Below are positions 10,071 through 21,400 of a stretch of DNA of 64,000 bases, in pieces. The position numbers were made by a program, and so were the translations under genes. The notes beneath the pieces are model-generated. The model saw nothing but the letters and a program-made list of their open reading frames with translations, was not told where the DNA came from and ran no database searches. Each line of letters begins with the position of its first letter. The first letter of the stretch is position 1. This DNA is from Brachyhypopomus gauderio (taxonomy: Eukaryota; Chordata; Actinopteri; Gymnotiformes; Hypopomidae): NCBI RefSeq assembly GCF_052324685.1, contig NC_135222.1, positions 2,989,760 to 3,053,759 of the forward strand. Direction: 5' to 3'.

Positions 10071-12013
10071 GTTAAAAACGCAATAAACAATAATATCTGT
10101 ACTAGATAACTTCTTAAGCAAAATAAGGTTCCAACAAAATAAGGTTCACAGCTCCGTGTTCCTCGGAAGCGGAATATGTAAACAATGCGCACATCAAAGG
10201 GCCGAATCGAAACTAGCTAGCGGTGGTACGCTAACGACAGCTAGCGTCGACACAGCCAGCGGAAATTATTATACAGTTAAGCCCGCCCACTAATTTTACT
10301 GTCATTTGAAACTGGTATTGCTGAATTATAACTGCCAGGCCCTCTGTAAACGAACAGCGGGCATCACAATCCTGATAGGGGGGGAGACAGGCTTACAGGC
10401 TTCCACTTAACCCCTCACCTTCCAACACAGATTGAATAGACACGGTTAAATAATTTATTTGCTTATATTTTTGTAATTGTTTAGATGTCGATTGTCAAAC
10501 TGTAAGTAGATAAAATAAAATTTAATAAATTATTTTATATATATTTATGTTTGAAGAATATTTTAGGCCCTCTGAGAGGGCGTAGAGGGCCCTGACGGTT
10601 CCCCTCTGATACATACTCAGTCTTGTGCCCAAGAGTTACTGTAAATTACGCTTAATGCTGTTTAGCTAAAGCACGTGTTTACTATGTTGTGTTTGCTGCT
10701 GTTAACAAAAAAGCCAACACTTTCCGTATTTCTTATCGATGTTTTAGTATAGCAGTCAAATAAAAGCCGCAGAGTATCTGTAACATCTGCTTTTCTGTAC
10801 AGTGCTATACCAAATGACCAGCAGAGAGCAGTGTTGTGTTAAATAATACCCAATTAAACAAAAACATCTCAGTGTCATTTCGTGGATAAAAGGTGCAGAA
10901 AGTTATGACTGACTGTGTTGATCACACCCAATGGATCTCATCACTTGTCATCATTGTCGTCTTATGTCTTATTTTAAGCCTCCGGTTGGATTTGTTATAA
11001 GCTAGTCAGAATATATTGTAGATTTAAATAAACTTCTTAAATGTCACAGCTTTGTGCAGCGTGTCAACTGTAGAATTATTAACATCTTTAGTTCAGTACA
11101 GATATACGTATATTACACTTATAGGATGAGAACCAGCAAAAAAATAAAGAGTGAAGAGAATCATGTAATCATCTAATCATGTGTGGGCAAAAATCTGGGC
11201 GAGGCTACAAAATACACAATCCAACCACATCTTCATACACACACTTAACGCAACCCACAGAGTCTATATGTCATATCCCCTAGTGATGTCACATAGTTGG
11301 TGGACAACAAGTGCTTTTTTTTAAAGGAATTACCCTCCGTCCAGCGATGGGCAGGAAACAGTCACTAGCTGCAGCAGTAGAGGCTGTTCCTGGATCAGCT
11401 GTCTGCAATACCTTATCACAAAAAAGCCTTGAGAGAATAGCAAGGATGAAACTCCGCCAACATAAAACATCCAGGCATGCAACAAGTTAGAAGATCTGCA
11501 AAAACACTTTTTCTTTTCTCCCTCTGTAACTGTGGCCCTTTTTTGCAGACTCAAACATTTTTTTGATTAGATCAAGGGGGAAGAAATCTGAAAAATCTGT
11601 TAGCCAGGATTATCTCTTGTGTAAATGACATATAAAGTGTTGTGCTCTGTAAATCTATAATGATAAACTGGAGTCACAGTAGAGGTTTGCGGTACTGCAC
11701 AAACCAGATTTATTCTCTTCCATCATGTTGATGATATTTTGCTCTTTAATATCATGAATCAGTAAGCTTTTCCTCAATGTGGTATGAGTTTGATTTGCTC
11801 CCTCATAAGTTTTGCATTACTGCGCAGCGGAGCGCTAGCAGGACGGGCGTGGCTCCTATGTATTTCAGCTCCTTCTTCGGCGATGGGGCCCAATGATCCA
11901 AACCATGTGAGCTGAGCCATTGAGCCAGTGGCTCCATCAGCCCACCCACGGCCAGCACCGCCAGGACCCTGTTCAGTGTCAGCATTCCACTACAGCCATG
12001 GAGATTCATGTAC

Positions 12014-12017
<4 letters not shown>

Positions 12018-12044
<27 letters not shown>
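12018..12044. repeat. (AC)n microsatellite
   Basis: About 13 AC units with no interruption. Confidence 0.95.
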
Positions 12045-12779
12045 TGAAATACACATTTTTAATAAGGGCTCATAGAGAAACACCATGTGCTCCTTGCTCC
12101 CCTGCCCCAGACCAACCTTCCTCAACTCAGTCTATCCTGCCATCAACCCATCTGGCCTTGGGTCGCCCCCTGCCCTCCACGCCCTGGTTCCACCCCGGTT
12201 CCACCCCGGATCTGCCCCGGTACATCCTTACCAGCCTCATGATCAAAGGACCTTCGACGTGGCCAAAGACAGTTGCACCCTGAAGTGTTAGCTGGTATGC
12301 AATGTCCCACCACCGTACAGCCCAGACAGGGAAAGTGGCAAAGGCTGGAGCCAAGGAGAAGTGAAAGGCAGTAGAGGGAACATCCTACAGAACCGTGAGC
12401 ATGACTCCTTGGTGAGCAGCTTTGGCTGGTTGCTGGGACATGAAAGGAGATGACCAGACTGCACGGAGACATGACTGCAGACCCCACAGAGGTGCTTGAC
12501 TACGACTTCACTGAATATTACTTATCTAAAAGTGCAGACAAATACGCAACTTCAAAAGAGATCTTGTTAGGGAGGAAATACATCTTGCAACTACTTACAA
12601 AACAAAAATGCACATTTGAAAGCCTAAGGAGATATTTGAGAACTTGAAGAGATGGTTTCATCTTTGATGCCATTTTGAATTCTTGAAATGACTGCTGAGA
12701 CCTGGTTACTGTGTCCCTCTATGTCTTAGATATGTGAGTGAATGCCTGCACTCAGTCCAACCAAGGTCTCTTTGTGTGA

Positions 12780-12960
12780 ATGAAGTAACACTTATATAGC
12801 ACCTTTGTAAGAACCCAAGGATACTTTACAATCAACACACAGATTTTACATCCAATCAACACACCGGTGAGAAGCAGCAGCCAATTGGGGCACAGCGTCT
12901 TTGGCTCTGAATGAACAAGACCAGTGTGAGCTGAGCTAAGCCAGGGCTGTCAACCACCTG
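12780..12960. repeat. Dispersed fish repeat fragment
   Basis: ACTTATATAGCACCTTTGTA, then ACCCAAGGATACTTTACAATC-type text and an ACACACCGGTG segment, follow the order of a common teleost interspersed repeat derived from retroelement 3' regions. The family was assigned by recollection only. Confidence 0.5.
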
Positions 12961-13354
12961 CCTGAAGCTGAGAGAGAAGAGAAATCCTGGTCATATTTCT
13001 TCCATTGGAGTTCTCTTTCTTACAGAGTGCAACCCACTGTGTAACCACAACGCTCCACGAGGAGCTCCACTAAAGTATAGCTGCCAGAAACTTAACATGA
13101 CAGCTTCATTATTATAATTGCATATGTCTTTACCACTCGCCAGTCATCCACTGACTAGAACGACTTCCGATATGTTAACAAATACAGCAAACCGCTGCAA
13201 TGACTAACATGTTGGTCAGTTAAAAACTAAGTAAATGCCAGCTGAATGTGATCATAAGTCCAGCCGTTAGTCAGAGTCTTCGTTTGTGCATGTTTAATTG
13301 ATGAAGACCACAAGCAGTTATGGAGCCACACGTATGAGGTTTTGGCACTGAAGA

Positions 13355-13500
13355 ACCACAGGAGAGGCTTGACTGAAGAACCACAGAAGAAGCTTCACTG
13401 GAGATCCACAGGAGAATCTTCACAGGAGATCCACAGGAGAAGCTTCACTGGAGACCCACAGGAGAAGCTTCACTGGAGACCCACAGGAGAAGCTTCAGTG
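13355..13500. repeat. 25-bp minisatellite
   Basis: Five to six units with core CCACAGGAGAAGCTTCACTG, starting at 13381, 13406, 13431, 13456 and 13481, with diverged units before. Confidence 0.93.
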
Positions 13501-14284
13501 TGTTGAAAAGTGCTGAGTGCCTTTTCAGTCTGCTGCCTGCGACCAACTGCAAAAATGGAGGTGCTGACTGGGCCAGGAAATGCCATCTGTGTGATGGGTA
13601 TAGTCACATATTAGGTATAGTACATAATTATGTAAGACCTGGTAGACCTGCGTCATTTACAGTGAATATTTAGGAGGGCAGTAAAAAAAGAAAAAGTTAT
13701 TTTTAAAGAAGTGTGTTCATTTATACTTTCAGAATTTGGCAGATGTTCTTACATATGTTTTAGTATGACAGTAAAGTCTGCACACTCCCTGGCGACTGAA
13801 CCCATGACTTTGGTATAGTTAGCACCTTGTTCAACCTGCCCATGTTTAATAAAATAACTGGTGAAGATTTACAGAAGCAGGATTGGCAGCAAAATGAAAC
13901 AAAACATAATTACACTTGAAAACGGATAAACGTCATATAGTGAAATTACACAAATAATGGAAAGCTTGAGGAGGCTACTTTATTATCATAAGCAATGCCC
14001 TGAACTGAACACAGCATTGTGCGTTTAATTAGCTGTGAACTGGGTTTATATCAGTGGGAGGGTGGAATGCAGCAGACTAAACTAAACTCAAGCCGTTTTT
14101 TGTTGTATGTATCGTTTCGAAACAAATATAACTTAACAATTAAACGTCCTTTGGAGTCGGTGTGAATGAAAATTAGATGTGGGTGTTTTCTGCCGAGAAG
14201 TGACCCAGTCAGCCCCACACCGTCAACTTGAAGAAGGCTACTGGCTGGTTCCGTCGCCCGTCCCATCCCCGTAATTCACTCAAT

Positions 14285-14478
14285 GCAATATATTTATACA
14301 GAGGCGGACCAACATCACTTACAACAAACCCATTCACGTAAACGAGGGCAACGCTTCTCGGGCAGGAACAACCAATCCTTTAAATCTGACCACAGCTTTT
14401 TACCTTTGTTAAACATTTGTGTGGAAACTGTATTACTCCGAACAGAATAACACTGTGGGAAGAACCTCTGTGAACATC
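14285..14478 (+). promoter_or_regulatory. fstl3: Candidate fstl3 core promoter and 5'UTR
   Basis: The stretch before the fstl3 ATG holds an AT-rich TATTTATA motif near 14290 and a CCAAT box at 14372-14376 just before TTTAAA. No transcription start can be read from sequence, so the promoter role is inferred only from position. Confidence 0.3.
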
Positions 14479-14554
14479 ATGAACTTTTTTTCTGCGCTCC
14501 ACTGTGTGCTGCTTATTTCGTTATGTGAAATACTTGGAAAACACCGCACAAACG
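14479..14554 (+). CDS. fstl3: fstl3 coding exon 1 (signal peptide)
   Basis: 76 coding bases from the ATG, encoding [19 protein letters not shown] and a short hydrophilic stretch, a normal secretion signal. The donor is ACG|GTAAGT, leaving phase 1. Exon 1 of follistatin-family genes typically encodes just the leader, as here. The exact 5'UTR start cannot be seen. Confidence 0.88.
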
Positions 14555-15386
14555 GTAAGTTAGTAGAAGTTGATAGTTTAAAGTATTTCTTAGATTTTTT
14601 TTAGATGGATACCTTAGACATTTCTATTTTGCGTTAGGGAAATTCTCAAAGACAGATGTTGCTCTGTGGGTTTTGCGTCGCTTCAGGTTAGCTAGTGCGA
14701 TTTTTTTATATAACATTGTAAAACCATGAGAAACGTCGAACTCAGTGAACTTTACTACGACAGCCAGCTAAAAATTTCATCTGGTGAGATACCCATAGTG
14801 TACAGGTGCAGACATACTTTATCATATGAACAGGCCATGGAGAATAGCCAAAAATATAATAAGTATAAAATAAGCGAACCTTTCGTTGATCTAGGTATAC
14901 TTGTTCACATTTTAGGATTGTAAAGTTGTTGATATACATTTTGGTATACGTCTGAGTAACATACCTCAGATACATCTGAGACTTTTGAGGGCAGAATTGT
15001 CTTCTGTGAACTCTGCAATCATTACTTCACCATGAATGAGGTACTTTTAAATACTATTACAAATATTTGTTAATTCATTATTATGATGTAACTGTTATCG
15101 TTGTGCTGAAAATACAGATGAAATTAACTCCTAAAACATTTAAAAGTTAGCAGGTCTCCTGTTTTTCACATATGTTGTACTATAGCTGGGTCTGTATGGA
15201 CCTTTAGGTTAAATAACAGCAAACGCTACAAATACCTTCTGGTCTCAGCACACACATCACAAAAACACAAAACACAAGTTTTTTATGTCTACATTCAAAG
15301 ACCCTTTAATCAGTTTTGTTGACGTTAATGAACAGCACATTTTTTTAGTGTTGTACTAGGTAAACTGTGAAAGTGATTGAATGCAA

Positions 15387-15448
<62 letters not shown>

Positions 15449-18400
15449 CGGGCATGTGTTGGCTTCAGCAGGGCCAGGAGCAGCGCTGTGTTTTGGTTCT
15501 CATGCGTGGAGTGACCAGGGAGGAGTGTTGCGCAAGTGGCCGACTGGACACAGCCTGGTCCAACAGCAGTCTGCCCATCAACGAAGTCAGTCTGCTGGGC
15601 TTCCTGGGTATTGTGTCCTGCAAGCCATGCAAAGGTAGGTCCTTCTCCAATAACCCACTTAACGCAATGTAAACATTTTAATTACTGGCTCAAGAGGAGG
15701 AATGACTATATTTGGCTTTGTGTGCCATGCTGTGCACTCCCTTGTGATAATTGGTTGAACGCATTTAATGGTTTCTATTATGATAAAAGGTCGCCATTTA
15801 TGCGTTTGATTAAATCTTAGTAGGACTGACTTGGGTTGGTCAGAAAGAACAAACCTTGCTTATATTTATGGCATTTAGCTGACACTTTTATATAAGGCAA
15901 TTAACAATTACAGCTAATTACAATTTGAACAAATGAGGGATAAGGTTCATGGAAGCAGCTTGATAGAGGTGAGGCTTGAACTGTTAGCTTTTTTGATTAC
16001 TAGCTGAGCACCTTAACCACTGAGCTGTCCTACTGGTCTCCGTGTTGGTGATCAAGGGCCAGTGTTGATTCAGGTGCTGCTGGAATGAGAGACGAAGAGG
16101 GTGAGGATATTGAGAATAAAGCATTGTAGGCACCTCTTAATCCACACGACACAGTTTGGGGCCACTCTGAGGTTGATAACTGGACAAAAAAAGCTTGGTA
16201 TGGATTTGAGCCAGATGTTCTCTCTAATTCCATCCAGCTGTTTTGGGTATGGTGCAGTATTATGAATCTGGAACAGGTATGCAGGTTTGCTGAGATACAT
16301 ACATATACATGTGCATGTGTGTGCATGTAATAGGACAGACATTAATTAACTTGTTACTCAGGTGTCAAGGTAATCTGAAGCTCCATTACTGGGAGATTTA
16401 AGAATAATTCTTTAGAATAGAAAATAGTGGTATACTTACCACTATTTTCCTTTACTAGGAAAAATAGAACACTAGCTAAGACACTAGCTAACACTCTTAC
16501 CTTTCAGCTAAGACTCTAGCTAACACGCCTTTTAGCTAAGACACTAGCTAACACACTTACCTTTCAGCTAAGACACTAGCTAACACCTTTCAGCTAATAC
16601 AATAGCTAAGAAACTTGCTCTTCAGCTAAGACACTAGCTAACACATTTGCCCTTCAGCTAAGACTAGGGTTGCCACCTGTCCCGGTTTTCCCGGGACTAT
16701 CCCGGTTTTCACGTTGCTGTCCCGGTTTTCCCGGGCTGTCCTGGTTTGGCCCGGTTTTCCTTCGTTTTAATATTCGGTCCTGGCAAAAATAATAATAATT
16801 TAATGTCCCGGTTTTCACTAGGTTAGTTCAAACGACTATTTAGACTTTTAGATTTAGTTTCTGCACACTTTAAATCCGTATTTTATTTCTCGCTGTGTTC
16901 ATTTTACACCCCCCCTCCCCCGTCAACAATTTACGTTCGCGTATGACAGAGTGTCCTTGTTTTTTGTCAGACCTAGGTGGCAACCCTAGCTAAGACTTTT
17001 AACTCTTCAGCTAAGACATGAGCCTAACAGCAAAGACACTAGCCTTTCAGCAAAGACTCTGCTCTTATAGCTAAGACACTACTCCAGCTGAGACACTACC
17101 CCTCCAGCTAAGACACTACTCCAGCTGAGACACTACCCCTCCAGCTAAGACACTACTCCAGCTAAGACACTACTCCAGCTGAGACACTACCCCTCCAGCT
17201 AAGACACTACTCCAGCTAAGACACTACTCCAGCTAAGACAATACTCCAGCTGAGACACTATTCCTCCAGCTAAGACACTACTCCAGCTGAGACACTTCCC
17301 CTCCAGCTAAGACAATACTCCAGCTAAGACACTACTCCAGCTAAGACACTACTCCAGCTGAGACACTACCCCTCCAGCTAAGACACTACTCCAGCTAAGA
17401 CACTACTCCAGCTGAGACACTACCCCTCCAGCTAAGACACTACTCCAGCTAAGACACTACTCCAGCTAAGACAATACTCCAGCTGAGACACTATTCCTCC
17501 AGCTAAGACACTACTCCAGCTAAGACAATACTCCAGCTGAGACACTATTCCTCCAGCTAAGACACTACTCCAGCTAAGACAATACTCCAGCTGAGACACT
17601 ATTCCTCCAGCTGAGACACTCCTCCAGCTAAGACAATACTCCAGCTGAGACACTATTCCTCCAGCTAAGACACTACTATTACAGCGGACACACTAGACTT
17701 TCAGAGCAACCGTAACATGAGTGAAATGGAATGCGCTCAGTACAATGGCGGTTCTTTTTCTTCCCCCTTTCCTCTCCTTCTCAATCTTTCCGAGTGCTTA
17801 TTGGAACGCAGCCTTGTTTTGCCTTCCTCCCGCAGAAACGACTGAATTCCAGCTTACCGCAGAGAGAAATGGCTGCCACATGCTAAAGAAGTCTGGTCCT
17901 CATAAGCTTTGAACACTTAGCACACAATCAGTGACATTAGATACTAGAGAGGGGGGAGCAGAGAAAAATATCTATTTTACTGTTTGGTCCTCTTCTTTAC
18001 TCTTTTCTGTTATCATAACATTATACAGACTACTGGGCTTTGCTTATTGATATTCAACATGGGTGTCTCCAGGAGAGGGGCTTCACAGCATTCCCAGAGC
18101 TCTAACTCCAACTCTGACTAATCTGTACACTTCCGTACATCCCTATTTAGGATTCCTTAATGCGAGTGACTACATCATGAATTTGCTACCCTAAAATACC
18201 TTACATCATGCCCTTAAACAAAACAGATGGGCTCTCTAGAAGAGGCAGAGCTTTCATACTGGGAGTCACTTAGTAGTGCGTTCAACTCCTATGAACAGCA
18301 TATAAAATTGCTTTTACATGGGAATTTGGTACATGTGAACATTCATATCATAAAGATTGTAAGGGAGATCCTGAGCTAAAGATAATTGCTATAGTGCAGC

Positions 18401-21400
18401 ATGTCTATGCTTACTGCTGTACAGTACCAGTACAGTACTGTTGTGATAATAATTGCATTACTGTAATGCAAAGTAAAAATACTGAAAGATCAGTCTTCTA
18501 CAAGTTTTAATTAACCGTAAATTGTTTAGTTTTGTTCCAACTGAGGTTCTGTACAGCAAAAAGCTGATCACAATAATAACAACTTCTTTGTTTTGAAGGC
18601 AATGTGATTAATGGATTTTCAAATGAGCCGCTCATTGCCACAACGTCTTCCTCACAGAGACGTGTGAAGGGGTGAAGTGTGGTCCAGGGAAGGCGTGTAA
18701 GATGAAGGGCGGACGGCCTCAGTGCATGTGCTCTCCGGACTGCTCAAGCGTCTCCCAGAAGCACGCCGTCTGCGGGAGTGATGGCAACTCCTACAAAGAC
18801 GAGTGTGCTCTTCTCATGGCACGTTGCAAAGGTCACCCTGATCTGGAGATCATGTACCAGGGAGAGTGCAAAAGTGAGTTTTGTCTTTGTAATCACCAGC
18901 CTCGCGTCTGAAGGTCTTTGCTCTGCCTTTGTTCATTGTTGTGGGCCGTTCATGCGATTTCCTCTTGTTCATAGACAAGATATCAGCCGATATCAAACAA
19001 TAAAAAAGAAAAAACGTTTTTGTAATAAACAGTGGTGGTGAGCTTTGGCTTATCTCCTCCACTCTTGTTTTCAGAGTCATGCTCCAACGTGGTGTGCCCG
19101 GGCACGCACACCTGCGTGACGGACCAGACCAACAGTGCCCACTGTGTCATGTGCCGCACCGCCCTCTGTCCCATGCCCCTGCTGACTGACCAGACCATCT
19201 GTGGCAATGACAACATCACCTACCCCAGCGCCTGCCATTTGCGCCGGGCCACCTGCTTTTTTGGGCGCTCCATAGGAGTGCGCCATTATGGCCACTGCAG
19301 AAGTAAGGGCTGGTTCTCGGTGCAGGCCCAAACACCTTCAACACAGACACGTACACAGGCCCAAACACCTTCAACACAGACATGTACACAGGCCCAAACA
19401 CCTTCAACACAGACATGTACACAAGCCCAAACACCTTCAACACAGACACGTACACAGGCCCAAACACCTTCAACACAGACACGTACACAGGCCCAAACAC
19501 CTTCAACACAGACATGTACACAGGCCCAAACACCTTCAACACAGACATGTACACAGGCCCAAACACCTTCAACACAGACACGTACACAGGCCCAAACACC
19601 TTCAACACAGACACGTACACAGGCCCAAACACCTTCAACACAGACACGTACACAGGCCCAAACACCTTCAACACAGACATGTACACAGGCCCAAACACCT
19701 TCAACACAGACATGTACACAGGCCCAAACACCTTCAATACAGACACATACACAGGCCCCAAACACCTTCAACACAGACACGTACACAGGCCCAAACACCT
19801 TCAACACAGACACATACACAGGCCCAAACACCTTCAACACAGACATGTACACAGGCCCAAACACCTTCAACACAGACATGTACACAGGCCCAAACACCTT
19901 CAACACAGACACGTACACAGGCCCCAAACACCTTCAACACAGACACGTACACAGGCCCAAACACCTTCAACACAGACACGTACACAGGCCCAAACATCTT
20001 CAATACAGACACATACACAGGCCCAAACACCTTCAACACAGACATGTACACAGGCCCAAACACCTTCAACACAGACATGTACACAGGCCCAAACACCTTC
20101 AACACAGACACGTACACAGGCCCAAACATCTTCAATACAGACACGTACACAGGCCCAAACACATTTAACACAGACACGTACACAGGCCCAAACATCTTCA
20201 ACACAGACACATACACAGGCCCAAACACCTTCAACACAGACACGTACACAGGCCCAAACACCTTCAACACAGACACGTACACAGGCCCAAACACATTTAA
20301 CACAGACACGTACACAGGCCCAAACACCTTCAACACAGACATGTACACAGGCCCAAACACATTTAACACAGACACATACACAGGCCCAAACAACTTCAAC
20401 ACAGACACGTACACAGGCCCCAAACACCTTCAACACAGACATGTACACAGGCCCAAACACCTTCAACACAGACACGCAAGCAGACACAAACAGCTTCAAC
20501 ACAGACATGTACACAGGCCCAAACACCTTCAATACAGACACATACACAGGCCCCAAACACCTTCAACACAGACACGTACACAGGCCCAAACACCTTCAAC
20601 ACAGACACATACACAGGCCCAAACACCTTCAACACAGACATGTACACAGGCCCAAACACCTTCAACACAGACATGTACACAGGCCCAAACACCTTCAACA
20701 CAGACACGTACACAGGCCCCAAACACCTTCAACACAGACACGTACACAGGCCCAAACACCTTCAACACAGACACGTACACAGGCCCAAACATCTTCAATA
20801 CAGACACATACACAGGCCCAAACACCTTCAACACAGACATGTACACAGGCCCAAACACCTTCAACACAGACATGTACACAGGCCCAAACACCTTCAACAC
20901 AGACACGTACACAGGCCCAAACATCTTCAATACAGACACGTACACAGGCCCAAACACATTTAACACAGACACGTACACAGGCCCAAACATCTTCAACACA
21001 GACACATACACAGGCCCAAACACCTTCAACACAGACACGTACACAGGCCCAAACACCTTCAACACAGACACGTACACAGGCCCAAACACATTTAACACAG
21101 ACACGTACACAGGCCCAAACACCTTCAACACAGACACGTACACAGGCCCAAACACATTTAACACAGACACGTACACAGGCCCAAACACCTTCAACACAGA
21201 CACGTACACAGGCCCAAACACATTTAACACAGACACGTACACAGGCCCAAACACCTTCAACACAGACATGTACACAGGCCCAAACACATTTAACACAGAC
21301 ACATACACAGGCCCAAACAACTTCAACACAGACACGTACACAGGCCCCAAACACCTTCAACACAGACATGTACACAGGCCCAAACACCTTCAACACAGAC

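Larger units (their letters stand above)
9687..10608. mobile_element. Short non-autonomous hAT transposon with intact 8-bp target duplication
   Basis: Left end CAGTGGCGAACCGTGA (9687) and the inverted right end CAGAGGGGAACCGTCA (ending 10608) match at 13 of 16 positions. The element is flanked exactly by ATACATAC at 9679-9686 and 10609-10616, a perfect 8-bp duplication, the hAT hallmark. The 922 bp have no transposase. Removing the nested insertion leaves about 590 bp. Confidence 0.9.
10617..14284. other. Intergenic sequence upstream of fstl3
   Basis: No gene recognised. It contains an (AC)n, a dispersed repeat at about 12780-12960, a 25-bp minisatellite at 13355-13500 and otherwise AT-rich unique sequence. 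Short ORFs at 11803-12647 on both strands overlap and look like noise. Confidence 0.5.

Noticed and set aside
12450..12647. 65-codon ORF with MTADPTEVLDYDFTEYY
   Set aside because: Single short open stretch without homologues I recognise, splice context or conserved neighbours.
17050..17690. CRISPR-like appearance of regularly spaced repeats
   Set aside because: Units are contiguous with no unique spacers, in a vertebrate intron; the same holds for the arrays at 540, 8565, 19322 and 57955.
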